This document shows positions 9,099-18,306 of a DNA stretch of 64,000 nucleotides, one piece after another. The position numbers were made by a program, and so were the translations under genes. The notes under the pieces were generated by a model that was given only the letters and a program-made list of their open reading frames with translations, had not been told where the DNA came from and did not search any database. The stretch covers positions 1 through 64,000 of the forward strand of contig DXIO01000036.1 in the NCBI GenBank assembly GCA_019112875.1. Direction: 5' to 3'. Origin of the DNA: Candidatus Aquabacterium excrementipullorum. Lineage in GTDB: Bacteria > Pseudomonadota > Gammaproteobacteria > Burkholderiales > Burkholderiaceae_C. The first letter of the stretch is position 1. Each line of letters opens with the position of its first letter.

Positions 9099-10378
9099 GA
9101 GGCTGTCTGCTCATCGGCAGGCGCGTCGGGCACCGGGCGACCATGGCGCTGCACCAGGCCCAGCGCCACCCAGGCCGTGATCGCGCCACCCAGGGCCACG
9201 CCCAGGGTCAGCGGGTGCAGGGTGCCGGCCAGGCCGGGCGTCTTCATCCACACGGCCAGCACCGCACTGATGCCGAAGGCGATCCAGCACATCACGAAGC
9301 CCGACAACGCCGAGGCCGCGCCCGCCTGGCGCGGAAAGGACGCGACCACGCCAGCCTGGCTGCAAGGCTGGTGCATGCCGTGGCCGATGGCGTAGATCCA
9401 CAGGCCGGGCATCACGGCCCAGGGCGATGGTGTGTGATCGGTGAGCAGCGTCCACGCGGAGGTGGCGGCGCACCACAGCCCGCCGGTGAGCGAACAGCCC
9501 GCGCCCACGCGCACCGTGCCCGTCAGGCCTCGGTGGGGAAGCCAGCGACGGCACAGCAGCGTGCCGCCCAGGTAGAACATCGACATGGACGCCATCACCA
9601 GCCCGAACACCGGCCGGCTGACATGCAGCACCTCGATGAAGGCGAAAGACGACGCGGCCAGGAACACGTAAAGCCCGCCGTAGGTGGACGAGGTGAGCGC
9701 TGTGTAGGCCCGGAACATGGGCTGGCGGACGATGCCTTGCCATTGGCGCAGGCGTTCAGCCACGCTCAGGCCCTGCTGGCGCCGGTGCTCGGGCAGCGTT
9801 TCAGGCAGGCGGCGCCAGATGAAGATCAGGGCGGCCAGCGCGAACAGGCCCAGCAGGGCCAGCGTGGCGCGCCAGCCCAGGCTGGCGGCCGTGAGCCCGC
9901 CGATGACGGGGCCGACCAGGGCGATCACGCCCAGCCCGCTCAGGCCTTGCGCCAGCACGTGCGCGCCCACATCGGGCGTGTACAGATCCCGGATCATCGC
10001 GCGGGCGCAGACCAGGCCGGCGGCCAGGCCGACGCCCTGCACGGCGCGCGCCACGACCAGCACGCTCAGATTGGGCGCGGCCACGGTGACGACGCTGGCC
10101 AGCACGAAGAGTGATAGCCCGGCCATCAGCACAGGCCGTCGGCCCAGTCGGTCGGACACCGGCCCCCAGAACAGCTGCGCGATGCCGAAGGCCAGCACCA
10201 GCACCGAGAGCGTCCACTGCACCGCGGCCGCGCTCACACCGAGCGAGGCGGGCATCTGCGGCAGGGCAGGCAGGTACAGGTCGGTGGCCACCGGCTGCAG
10301 GCCCAGCAGCAGCGACAGCGTCAGCACCACCACCCAGTGCGGCGGCAGTGCGGCGGCAGGTGTGTCAGAAGCGCTCAT
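9095..10378 (-). CDS. Bcr/CflA-type MFS multidrug transporter
   Basis: The 427-residue protein has about 12 hydrophobic segments. It opens with the DHA1/Bcr signature [22 protein letters not shown] and carries the motif A loop [18 protein letters not shown] after TM2. Such proteins export drugs such as bicyclomycin or sulfonamides, or small metabolites; no substrate can be assigned here. The start overlaps the end of the RluF-like gene by 14 bases and the stop overlaps miaA by 4, so it is embedded in an operon of RNA-modification genes. Confidence 0.9.
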   Translation of the reverse strand: MSASDTPAAALPPHWVVVLTLSLLLGLQPVATDLYLPALPQMPASLGVSAAAVQWTLSVLVLAFGIAQLFWGPVSDRLGRRPVLMAGLSLFVLASVVTVAAPNLSVLVVARAVQGVGLAAGLVCARAMIRDLYTPDVGAHVLAQGLSGLGVIALVGPVIGGLTAASLGWRATLALLGLFALAALIFIWRRLPETLPEHRRQQGLSVAERLRQWQGIVRQPMFRAYTALTSSTYGGLYVFLAASSFAFIEVLHVSRPVFGLVMASMSMFYLGGTLLCRRWLPHRGLTGTVRVGAGCSLTGGLWCAATSAWTLLTDHTPSPWAVMPGLWIYAIGHGMHQPCSQAGVVASFPRQAGAASALSGFVMCWIAFGISAVLAVWMKTPGLAGTLHPLTLGVALGGAITAWVALGLVQRHGRPVPDAPADEQTAS

Positions 10379-11648
10379 GGGGGCCCAGGAAGCGCCACTG
10401 CCCCACGGGCAGCTTGCCCAGCACCACCTGGCCCATGCGCACGCGCTTGAGGCCGGTCACCTTCAGGCCGACCTGCTCGCACATGCGTCGGATCTGCCGC
10501 TTCTTGCCTTCGCGCAGCACGAAGCGCAGTTGCTGCTCGTTCTGCCAGGACACCTTGGCGGGCTTGAGCGGCTTGCCATCCAGCATCAGGCCGTGGCGCA
10601 GCAGTTCCAACTGGTCTTCGGGCAGCAGGGCGGAGACGTTCTCCGCATCGGGCTGCGCCATGCTCTGCACGCGCACCAGGTATTCCTTCTCGACGATGGC
10701 GTCCTCGCCGATCAGTTGGCGCGCGATGCGGCCATCCTGCGTGAGCACCAGCAGGCCGGTGGAATCGATGTCCAGGCGGCCCGCAGGCGCCAGCTTGTGC
10801 AGGTGGCCGCGCGTGAGCTGCCAGGGCGCCTTGTCGTCGGCCCAGCGGTTCTCCGGGCGGATCAGCACGACGGCGGGGTCGTAGCCATCCTCGGCCTGGC
10901 CGCTGACATAGCCGATGGGCTTGTTCAGCAGGATGGTGACGCGCTGCGACTGCTCGGTGCGCGCGCGCTGGTCGACGGTGATGGTCTGGTGCGGCCACAC
11001 GCGGGTGCCCAGTTCGGTGACCACCTCGCCATCGACGCTGACCCAGCCTTCGGCGATCCAGTCGTCGGCTTCGCGGCGCGAGGACAGGCCTTGCTCGCTC
11101 ATCAGCTTGGACAGGCGCACGCGGCCGTCTTCAGGGGCTTGGCGGGGCGTCTCGATCGGTGCGCGGCGCTGCGTGGGTTGGGACTCTGCGTCGTAGTTGT
11201 CGCGTGGCGAGCGTGGGTTGCGGCCAGGTGATCGCGCATCGCGCGGGCCATCGGCTCGGCGGTCGCGGCCCTGGTGGCGATCACGGTCTTGTCCTCGGTC
11301 CTGCGGGCGGCCCTCGGCGCGTGGGCCCCGGTCCCCACCACGTGGGGCAGAACGCGGCGCATCGTTGCGCGGGCGTTCTGCGCGCGGGCCGTCGCGGCGC
11401 TCACCGCGGTCACCGTATCCACTGCGCTCATCACGGGGACCTCGCTCACCGCGTGGCGCTTCGCTGCGTGGTCGCTCGTATCCTTCAGCCGGGGCGGCTT
11501 GCGGGGTGGACGCATCCGAGTCGGGCGGGGCACGGCGCACGCGGTCGCGCACGATGGGCGCATTGGGCCGCACGGGCTTGCGCCGGGGCGTGGAGGCATC
11601 GGCCTCCTTGGCGGGGGCGCTCAGGCTCAGTTTGCGGCGTTCGCTCAT
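10365..11648 (-). CDS. RluF-like 23S rRNA pseudouridine synthase with disordered N-terminal extension
   Basis: The 427-residue protein carries a C-terminal RsuA/RluB/E/F-family module. An S4 domain lies near residues 176-225 (RLSKLMSEQGLSSRREADDW). The catalytic region is GRLDIDSTGLLVLTQDGRIA near 290, with the Asp of GRLD as nucleophile. EGKKRQIRRMCEQVGLKV near the end is most like RluF. The first 170 or so residues are unusual: very rich in Arg, Asp, Gly and Pro with RGD/RDG-like repeats and probably disordered. The catalytic module should modify 23S rRNA; which uridine is uncertain (RluF, RluB and RluE are the alternatives). Confidence 0.87.
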   Translation of the reverse strand: MSERRKLSLSAPAKEADASTPRRKPVRPNAPIVRDRVRRAPPDSDASTPQAAPAEGYERPRSEAPRGERGPRDERSGYGDRGERRDGPRAERPRNDAPRSAPRGGDRGPRAEGRPQDRGQDRDRHQGRDRRADGPRDARSPGRNPRSPRDNYDAESQPTQRRAPIETPRQAPEDGRVRLSKLMSEQGLSSRREADDWIAEGWVSVDGEVVTELGTRVWPHQTITVDQRARTEQSQRVTILLNKPIGYVSGQAEDGYDPAVVLIRPENRWADDKAPWQLTRGHLHKLAPAGRLDIDSTGLLVLTQDGRIARQLIGEDAIVEKEYLVRVQSMAQPDAENVSALLPEDQLELLRHGLMLDGKPLKPAKVSWQNEQQLRFVLREGKKRQIRRMCEQVGLKVTGLKRVRMGQVVLGKLPVGQWRFLGPHERF

Positions 11649-11687
11649 GGTCGTTGGATGCAGGGGAAAAGGGGCAGGCGGCGGACA

Positions 11688-13859
11688 TCAGCGGCCGCGC
11701 AGGAACAGGTTGTCGAGCTCGGCCACGGTGACCTGCCGCCACGTGGGGCGGCCATGGTTGCACTGGTCGGCGCGCTCGGTGGCTTCCATGTCGCGCAGCA
11801 GCGCGTTCATCTCGGCGATGGTCAGGCGGCGGTTGGCGCGCACGGCGCCATGGCAGGCCATGGTGGCCAGCAGTTCGTGCTGGGCGCGCTGCACCACCTG
11901 GCTGGCGTCGAAGCCGGACAGCTCGGCCAGCACCGAGCGGGTCAGCTCGACCAGGTCGGCCTGGTCCAGTGCCATGGGGCGCGAGCGCACGGCCAGGGTG
12001 TTCGGGCCGAGCGGGCCGACGTCCAGTCCCACGGCGTTCAGTGCGTCGCGGTGGCTTTCAGTGGTGGCCATCTCGGTGGGCGTGGCCGAGAAGGTGACCG
12101 GGATCAGCAGGGGTTGGGCGGGCAGGGCGTCCTGCGCGATCTGGCTTTTCAGGCGCTCGTAGACGATGCGCTCGTGCGCGGCATGCATGTCCACGATGAC
12201 CAGGCCCTGGGCGTTCTCGGCCAGCACGTAGATGCCGCCGATCTGTGCGATGGCGCGGCCCAGGGGCCAGTCTTCGGGGGCATGCGAGGCCAGCGGCTGG
12301 GCGGGTTTGGCGTCCAGGGGCCGGGGCGGCAGCGATGGGGCCGCCGCTGGTGCGGTGCGAGGTGCCAGGTTGCTGGCGGGCGCATAGGCCGCCGGGCGCG
12401 ATTCGGTGCGCAGTTCGGCGTTGACCTCATCGCGTTGTGTGGCGACGCCTGAAGCCGCGTGCTGGTCGGCGGGCACTTCCGCAGGCACGTCCACGGGCGC
12501 CGTGCGCGGCATCCAGCCTTCCAGCGGCGCGCGTTCGCGGGCTGTCGGCACGGTGCCGTCGTCATTGCCGGCCGGATCGCCGCGACGCGCTTCGGTCGTG
12601 GCGGCACCATCGCCCAGGAAGCTCGCGGCAGGCCAGCCGGCCCAGCGCTGCTGCGGTGCCGCTTCACCGAAGCCACCCGGCGCACGCCTCACGCCATTCA
12701 AGGCCTGCGTGTTCTGCTGGATGGCGCCCCAGGGCAGGCGGTCCTGCTGAGTGGTTGGCAGCGGCTCGACCACGGCGGGGCCATCGGTGCCGGTCGCGGG
12801 CAGCGGGGTGGCGTCGCCAGCGGGCACGGCATCCTGCGAAGTGGCTGCGCCCAGGCCCGCACGCGACACGGCCAGCGCGGCCTCCACGGCTTTGCGCGCC
12901 GCCTGATGCACCGCCCGACCATCGCGGAAGCGCACCTCGATCTTGGTCGGGTGCACGTTCACATCGACCAATTCCGGCGTGATCTCGATGAACAGCGCGT
13001 ACACCGGCTGGCGGTGACCGTGCAGCACGTCTTCATAGGCGGAGCGCACGCCGTGCACCAGCAGCTTGTCGCGCACGAAGCGGCCGTTCACGTAGCAGTA
13101 CTGCAGGTCGGCGCGCGAGCGGGCGGCGTCGGGGATGCCGGCGCGGCCGGTCACGCGCACGGGGCCGATCTGCCAATCCACCGGGCGGCTGTCGCGCACG
13201 AAGGCGTCGCCCAGCACGTCGCGCAGGCGCTGCTCCTGGTCGCCGGCGCGCCATTGTTCGATCAGCTTGCCCTCGTGCCACACGGCGAAGCCCACGTCGG
13301 GCCGGGCCAGGGCGTGCCGACGCACCGCGTCCACGCAATGCGCCAACTCGGTGTTTTCGGACTTGAGGAACTTGCGCCGCGCCGGGGTGTTGAAGAACAG
13401 TTCGCGCACCTCGACGCTGGTGCCCACGCCGCGCGCGGCCGGGGTCAGCTCGCCGGAGCGGGCGTCCAGCCGGTTGGCGTGCGCGTCGCTGGCCGTGCGG
13501 CTGGAGATCGCCATCTCGGCCACCGAGGACACGGCGGCCAGCGCCTCCCCCCGGAAACCCATGGTCAGCACGCTTTCCAGGTCGCCCAGCGAGCGGATCT
13601 TGCTGGTGGCGTGGCGCTTGAGGGCCAGCGGCATTTCATCGACCGGAATGCCGCAGCCATCGTCCTCGATCAGGATCTGGCGCACGCCGCCAGCCATCAG
13701 CTTGACGGTGATCTGGCTGGCACCCGCGTCGAGTGCGTTGTCCACCAGTTCGCGCACCACCGAGGCGGGGCGCTCGACCACCTCGCCGGCGGCGATCTGG
13801 CTGATCAGCTCGTCGGGCAGCTCGCGGATACTCGCTCGGGGGGGGCGCTCTGGGGTCAT
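11688..13859 (-). CDS. mutL: DNA mismatch repair protein MutL, endonuclease-type
   Basis: From the ATG at 13859 the protein has 723 residues. The N-terminal GHKL ATPase shows ELPDELISQIAAGEVVERPA, DDGCGIP and TMGFRGEALAAVSSVA. A long Ala/Pro-rich linker (about 330-530) leads to the C-terminal dimerisation domain. There the metal-site motif reads DMHAAHERIVYE, fitting D-x-H-A-x2-E-x4-E of nicking MutL proteins, as expected for a lineage without MutH. Longer in-frame starts exist at 13886 and 13910, but the latter would overlap the divergent dedA start and none has a good ribosome site. It acts with MutS in strand-directed repair. Confidence 0.95.
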   Translation of the reverse strand: MTPERPPRASIRELPDELISQIAAGEVVERPASVVRELVDNALDAGASQITVKLMAGGVRQILIEDDGCGIPVDEMPLALKRHATSKIRSLGDLESVLTMGFRGEALAAVSSVAEMAISSRTASDAHANRLDARSGELTPAARGVGTSVEVRELFFNTPARRKFLKSENTELAHCVDAVRRHALARPDVGFAVWHEGKLIEQWRAGDQEQRLRDVLGDAFVRDSRPVDWQIGPVRVTGRAGIPDAARSRADLQYCYVNGRFVRDKLLVHGVRSAYEDVLHGHRQPVYALFIEITPELVDVNVHPTKIEVRFRDGRAVHQAARKAVEAALAVSRAGLGAATSQDAVPAGDATPLPATGTDGPAVVEPLPTTQQDRLPWGAIQQNTQALNGVRRAPGGFGEAAPQQRWAGWPAASFLGDGAATTEARRGDPAGNDDGTVPTARERAPLEGWMPRTAPVDVPAEVPADQHAASGVATQRDEVNAELRTESRPAAYAPASNLAPRTAPAAAPSLPPRPLDAKPAQPLASHAPEDWPLGRAIAQIGGIYVLAENAQGLVIVDMHAAHERIVYERLKSQIAQDALPAQPLLIPVTFSATPTEMATTESHRDALNAVGLDVGPLGPNTLAVRSRPMALDQADLVELTRSVLAELSGFDASQVVQRAQHELLATMACHGAVRANRRLTIAEMNALLRDMEATERADQCNHGRPTWRQVTVAELDNLFLRGR

Positions 13860-13897
13860 GGGCTCGATTGTAAAAGGCGCGGTCATAATCGGGCGCC

Positions 13898-14545
13898 ATG
13901 GACATCGCACTTTTCCTGATCGACTTCATCCTGCACGTGGACCAGCACTTGGCCGAGTTCGTGCGCGACTACGGCATGTGGATCTACGCCCTGCTGTTCC
14001 TGATCGTGTTCGTCGAAACCGGCCTGGTGGTGATGCCCTTCCTGCCGGGCGATTCGCTGCTCTTCATGGTGGGGGCGCTGGCCGGCACGGGCGTCATGAG
14101 CCTGCCGGTGGCCATGGCCGTGCTGCTGGTGGCTGCGATCCTGGGGGATCAGGTCAACTACACCATCGGCCGCACCATCGGGCCCAAGGTGTTCCAGTGG
14201 GACAACTCGCGCTGGTTCAACCGCAAGGCCTTCGATGCGGCGCACAGCTTCTACGAGAAGCACGGCGGCATCACCATCATCCTGGCGCGTTTCATGCCAT
14301 TCGTGCGCACCTTCGCGCCTTTCGTGGCCGGCGTCGCGCAGATGAACCGGGCCACCTTCACCATGTTCAACGTGGTGGGCGCGCTGATCTGGGTGCTGGG
14401 TTTGACGACGGTGGGCTACCTGTTCGGCAACATCCCGCTGGTGCAGCAGCACCTGAGCAAGATCATCTGGGCGCTGATCCTGATCCCTGGCCTCATCGCC
14501 ATCTTCGGCGCCTGGAAGGCGCGTCGGGCTCAGGCGGCGGCCTGA
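13898..14545 (+). CDS. DedA-family membrane protein
   Basis: The 215-residue protein has several hydrophobic segments. DedA/SNARE-associated signatures are visible: FVETGLVVMPFLPGDSLLF near residue 40, GDQVNYTIGRTIG near 85, and the conserved arginine-bearing FYEKHGGITIILARFMPFVRTFAPFVAG near 120-150 (seen as ARFMPFVRTFAP). Recent work assigns DedA proteins to undecaprenyl-phosphate or phospholipid translocation; the role here is inferred from family only. It is divergent from mutL with a 38-base gap and convergent with nadB. Confidence 0.92.
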   Translation: MDIALFLIDFILHVDQHLAEFVRDYGMWIYALLFLIVFVETGLVVMPFLPGDSLLFMVGALAGTGVMSLPVAMAVLLVAAILGDQVNYTIGRTIGPKVFQWDNSRWFNRKAFDAAHSFYEKHGGITIILARFMPFVRTFAPFVAGVAQMNRATFTMFNVVGALIWVLGLTTVGYLFGNIPLVQQHLSKIIWALILIPGLIAIFGAWKARRAQAAA

Positions 14546-14573
14546 TCCCGAGCAACAGCGCTGGCCGGCCCGC

Positions 14574-16220
14574 TCAGGGCAGCCAGGCGTCCTTCTTCTT
14601 CGGCTTCTTGCACAGAATGGTCGGGAAGCTCACCGGCAGGGTGCGCGGGTAGTCGCGGCTGAAATGCAGCCCGCGGCTCTCCTGGCGCGACAGGGCCGAG
14701 CGGACGATCAGCTCGGCGCAATCGACCAGGTTGCGCAGCTCCAGCAGGTCGCGCGTCACCTTGAAGGCGGCGTAGTAGTCGTCGATCTCGCTGCGCAGCA
14801 GCTTGATGCGGTGCAGCGCGCGCTCCAGGCGGCGCGTGGTCCGCACGATGCCCACGTAGTTCCACATCACCAGGCGCAGTTCGTCCCAGTTGTGCGAGAT
14901 CACGACTTCTTCGTCGGCATCGGACACCTGGCTCTCGTCCCAGCCTGGCAGGGTGGGCGTGCGCGTCGGGATCTGCCGCTCGATGTCGTTGGCGCAGGTG
15001 CGGCCCAGCACCACGCATTCCAGCAGTGAATTGCTGGCCAGGCGGTTGGCGCCGTGCAGGCCGGTGTAGCTGGTCTCGCCCACGGCGTACAGGCCGGGCA
15101 GGTCGGTGCGGCCGCTCAGGTCGGTGACCACGCCGCCGCAGGTGTAGTGTGCCGCCGGCACCACCGGGATGGGCTGGCGGGCGATGTCGATGCCCAATGA
15201 CAGGCAACGCGCGTGGATGGTCGGGAAGTGCTCCTTCAGGAAGGCCTCGCCCAGGTGGGTGGCGTCCAGCAGCACGTAGTCCAGGCCGTGCTTCTTCATC
15301 TCGAAGTCGATGGCGCGGGCGACGATGTCGCGCGGGGCCAGCTCGCCGCGCTCGTCGTGCGCGGGCATGAAGCGCGTGCCGTCGGGCAGCTTGAGGTGGG
15401 CGCCTTCGCCGCGCATGGCCTCGGTGATCAGGAAGCTGCGCTCTTGCGGGTGGTACAGGCAGGTCGGGTGGAACTGGATGAACTCCATGTTGCCCACCCG
15501 GCAGCCGGCGCGCCAGGCCATGGCGATGCCGTCGCCCGTGGAGGTGTCCGGGTTGCTGGTGTAGCGGTAGACCTTGCCCACGCCGCCGGTGGCCAGCACC
15601 ACGGCCGCGGCCGGCAGGGTTTCGACGCGCTGGCTGTCGATGTCGAGCGCGTAGACACCATGGCAGCGCTGGGGCTCGCCCTGCTGGATCACGCCGCTGC
15701 GCTTGAGGTGGCGGTTGGTGATCAGGTCCAGCGCCATCCACTTCTCACGCAGCGTGATGTTGGGGTGGCGCTTGACCTCGGCCAGCAGCACGTCGTGGAT
15801 GGCCTTGCCGGTGGCATCGGCTGCGTGGGCGATGCGGCGCACGGCGTGGCCGCCTTCGCGCGTGAGGTGCAGGCCCAGCGGGCCTTCGGGGTCCGGCGAG
15901 AAAGGCACGCCCCGGGCCACCAGCCATTCGACGGCGGCGGCGCTGTGCTCGGCGATGAACTCGGCCGCGTTCTCATCGACCAGGCCGGCGCCAGCGTCCT
16001 GCGTGTCGCGCACGTGCGAGGCGATGCTGTCGTCGCTGCCCAGCACGCCCACGATGCCGCCTTGCGCCCAGGCCGTGGCGGCTTCTTCGAGGTGGCGCTT
16101 GGCCAGCACCACGACGGGCTGGGTCTCTGCCAGGTGCAGGGCCACCGTCAGACCGGCCAGGCCGGCCCCGATGATGACGACGGGAAGGGGCGCGGCCCCG
16201 GCGGATTGTTCTCTCACCAT
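14574..16220 (-). CDS. nadB: L-aspartate oxidase NadB
   Basis: The 548-residue flavoenzyme oxidises L-aspartate to iminoaspartate, the first step of de novo NAD synthesis. The N-terminal FAD-binding motif is [41 protein letters not shown] is the family's Ser/Gln loop region, here with AATAWAQGG. Further motifs are [28 protein letters not shown] and [26 protein letters not shown]. It lies about 8 kb from nadA and nadC, so the pathway is split between two loci. The start ATG at 16220 is divergent from the ypfJ-like gene. Confidence 0.97.
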   Translation of the reverse strand: MVREQSAGAAPLPVVIIGAGLAGLTVALHLAETQPVVVLAKRHLEEAATAWAQGGIVGVLGSDDSIASHVRDTQDAGAGLVDENAAEFIAEHSAAAVEWLVARGVPFSPDPEGPLGLHLTREGGHAVRRIAHAADATGKAIHDVLLAEVKRHPNITLREKWMALDLITNRHLKRSGVIQQGEPQRCHGVYALDIDSQRVETLPAAAVVLATGGVGKVYRYTSNPDTSTGDGIAMAWRAGCRVGNMEFIQFHPTCLYHPQERSFLITEAMRGEGAHLKLPDGTRFMPAHDERGELAPRDIVARAIDFEMKKHGLDYVLLDATHLGEAFLKEHFPTIHARCLSLGIDIARQPIPVVPAAHYTCGGVVTDLSGRTDLPGLYAVGETSYTGLHGANRLASNSLLECVVLGRTCANDIERQIPTRTPTLPGWDESQVSDADEEVVISHNWDELRLVMWNYVGIVRTTRRLERALHRIKLLRSEIDDYYAAFKVTRDLLELRNLVDCAELIVRSALSRQESRGLHFSRDYPRTLPVSFPTILCKKPKKKDAWLP

Positions 16221-16376
16221 GATCGGCCGATTCTACGGCCCGCCTTGAAAGCCCACGGCGTTCCGGCGTGGCGGCCGCGCTGCTAACATCCCCAGCCAGC
16301 GCGCCGAGCGAGCGCGCCGCTTCCGCCATCCGGCCCGTCGGGCGTTGAATGGGCGGCAGCGCTACGAGGAGTCCCC

Positions 16377-17276
16377 ATGCGCTGGCAAGGTCAACGACAG
16401 AGCGACAACGTGGATGATCTGCGCGACGAGGGATCGTCGGGCGGCGGTGGCTTCGGCCTGCCCATCGGCGGGCGGGGCATCGGCTTGGGCACCGTGGTGA
16501 TCGCCCTGGTGGCCAGCTACGTGCTGGGCGTGAACCCGCTCACGGTGCTGAGCATGCTCAGCGGCGGCGGTGGCCAGATCCAGACGCAGTCGCGCCCGGC
16601 GCAGACGCCTTCGGCCCAAGGCTCGGGCAAGGACGACCCGCAAAAAGCCTTCGTCGCCACCGTGCTGGCCGACACCGAAGACGTGTGGCGCGAGCAGTTC
16701 CAACAGGCGGGACGCCAGTACGAAGATCCGCGCCTGGTGCTGTTCCGGGGCGCCACGCGCACGGCCTGCGGCCAGGGCGAATCGGCCATGGGCCCGTTCT
16801 ACTGCCCGGCCGACCACAAGGTCTACATCGATCTGGATTTCTACGACACCCTGCGTGACCGCCTGGGCGCGCCCGGCGATTTCGCCCAGGCCTACGTGAT
16901 CGCGCACGAGGTGGGCCACCACGTGCAGAACCTGCTGGGCACCTCGGCCAAGATGGAGCAATTGCGCGGTCGCGTCAGCCAGGCCCAGTACAACGCGGCG
17001 AGCGTGCGCCTGGAGCTGCAGGCCGACTGCTTCGCCGGCGTGTGGGCTCACCACGCCGAGCGCAGCAAGCAAATCCTGGAGCAAGGCGACATCGACGAGG
17101 CCCTGAACGCCGCCGCGCAGATCGGCGACGACACGCTGCAGAAGAAATCGCAGGGCCGCGTGGTGCCCGAGAGCTTCACCCACGGCAGCAGCGAGCAGCG
17201 CGTGCGCTGGTTCAAGCGCGGCTTCGAATCGGGCGACACAGCCCAGTGCAATACCTTCACCAAGCAGCCGGTGTGA
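16377..17276 (+). CDS. YpfJ-like neutral zinc metallopeptidase
   Basis: The 299-residue protein begins MRWQGQRQSDNVDDLRDE, typical of the YpfJ family. One membrane helix (about 38-60) follows a Gly-rich stretch. The zinc motif HEVGHH (HExxH) is at about residue 178 in YVIAHEVGHHVQNLLG. A downstream Glu in RLELQADCFAGVW is the likely third ligand. CPADHKVYIDLDFYDTLRDR is conserved. The start has a strong ribosome site, GAGGAG, six bases upstream. It is predicted to be anchored in the inner membrane; the physiological substrate is unknown. Confidence 0.93.
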   Translation: MRWQGQRQSDNVDDLRDEGSSGGGGFGLPIGGRGIGLGTVVIALVASYVLGVNPLTVLSMLSGGGGQIQTQSRPAQTPSAQGSGKDDPQKAFVATVLADTEDVWREQFQQAGRQYEDPRLVLFRGATRTACGQGESAMGPFYCPADHKVYIDLDFYDTLRDRLGAPGDFAQAYVIAHEVGHHVQNLLGTSAKMEQLRGRVSQAQYNAASVRLELQADCFAGVWAHHAERSKQILEQGDIDEALNAAAQIGDDTLQKKSQGRVVPESFTHGSSEQRVRWFKRGFESGDTAQCNTFTKQPV

Positions 17277-17328
17277 CCTGGGCTGCCCCTTTCTTTCCAC
17301 AACCCGAACGACGACTGGAGACGACCCC

Positions 17329-18306
17329 ATGCAAGCCTGGTTCTGCGAAACGCTCGACGGCCCTGACGCCCTGAACTGGAAAGAGGCGCCCACGCCCGAG
17401 CCCGGCAAGGGCGAGGTGCGCGTGGCCATCAAGGCCGCCAGCCTGAACTTCCCGGATCTGCTGATCGTTCAAGGCAAGTACCAGATGAAGCCGCCGCTGC
17501 CCTTTGTGCCCGGCGCCGAGTTCGCCGGCGTGGTCGAAGCCGTGGGCGAGGGCGTCAAGCACCTGGCCGTGGGCTCGCACGTGGCGGGCTTCGCGGGCAC
17601 GGGCGGCTTCGGCACGCACACCATCGCGCCGGCTGCCGTGCTGATGCCGCTGCCGCCCGCCTTCAGTTTCGAAGATGGCGCCGCTTTCCTGTGCACCTAT
17701 GGCACGACCTACCATGGCCTGGTCGACCGCGCCCAGCTCAAGGCCGGTGAGACGGTGCTGGTGCTGGGCGCCGCCGGTGGCGTGGGCACGGCCGCGATCC
17801 AGATCGCCAAGGCTGCCGGTGCCAAGGTGATCGCGGCTGCGTCGACCGATGAGAAGCTCGCGCTGTGCAAGACCCTGGGCGCCGACGAAGTCATCAACTA
17901 CAGCACGCAGAACCTGCGCGACGAGCTCAAGACGCTGACCGGCGGCAAAGGCCCCGACGTGGTCTACGACCCGGTGGGCGGTGACTTCACCGAGGCGGCT
18001 TTCCGCTCCATCGCCTGGCGTGGCCGTTACCTGGTGGTGGGCTTCGCCAACGGCGAGATCCCTTCGCTGCCGCTGAACCTGCCGCTGCTCAAGGGCGCGT
18101 CGGTGCTGGGCGTGTTCTGGGGCGAGTTCGCCAAGCGCGAGCCGCAGAACAACGCCGCCAGCCTGATGCAGCTGGCCGCCTGGTACATGGAAGGCAAGAT
18201 CAAGCCGCTGATCGAGCACAAGCTGCCGATGTCGCAGCTGAAAGAAGCCTTCACGCTGATGGGCTCGCGCCAGGTGCGCGGCAAGCTGGTGCTGGTCAAC
18301 AGCTGA
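17329..18306 (+). CDS. Quinone oxidoreductase-like MDR dehydrogenase (NADPH:quinone type)
   Basis: The 325-residue protein belongs to the zinc-free QOR branch of the medium-chain dehydrogenases. It has the GroES-like N-terminal half (ASLNFPDLLIVQGKYQ, PFVPGAEFAGVVEAVGEGV) and a Rossmann half with VLGAAGGVGTAAIQIAKAAG near residue 145. YDPVGGDFTEAAFRSI is typical. No structural zinc cysteines are seen. It probably reduces quinones or enones with NADPH. Its stop directly abuts the stop of the convergent ltrA gene with no gap, so no terminator fits between them. Confidence 0.92.
   Translation: MQAWFCETLDGPDALNWKEAPTPEPGKGEVRVAIKAASLNFPDLLIVQGKYQMKPPLPFVPGAEFAGVVEAVGEGVKHLAVGSHVAGFAGTGGFGTHTIAPAAVLMPLPPAFSFEDGAAFLCTYGTTYHGLVDRAQLKAGETVLVLGAAGGVGTAAIQIAKAAGAKVIAAASTDEKLALCKTLGADEVINYSTQNLRDELKTLTGGKGPDVVYDPVGGDFTEAAFRSIAWRGRYLVVGFANGEIPSLPLNLPLLKGASVLGVFWGEFAKREPQNNAASLMQLAAWYMEGKIKPLIEHKLPMSQLKEAFTLMGSRQVRGKLVLVNS

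Noticed and set aside
13860-13910. Longer mutL starts
   Set aside because: They would overlap the divergent dedA start and add residues not expected before the conserved ATPase N-terminus.
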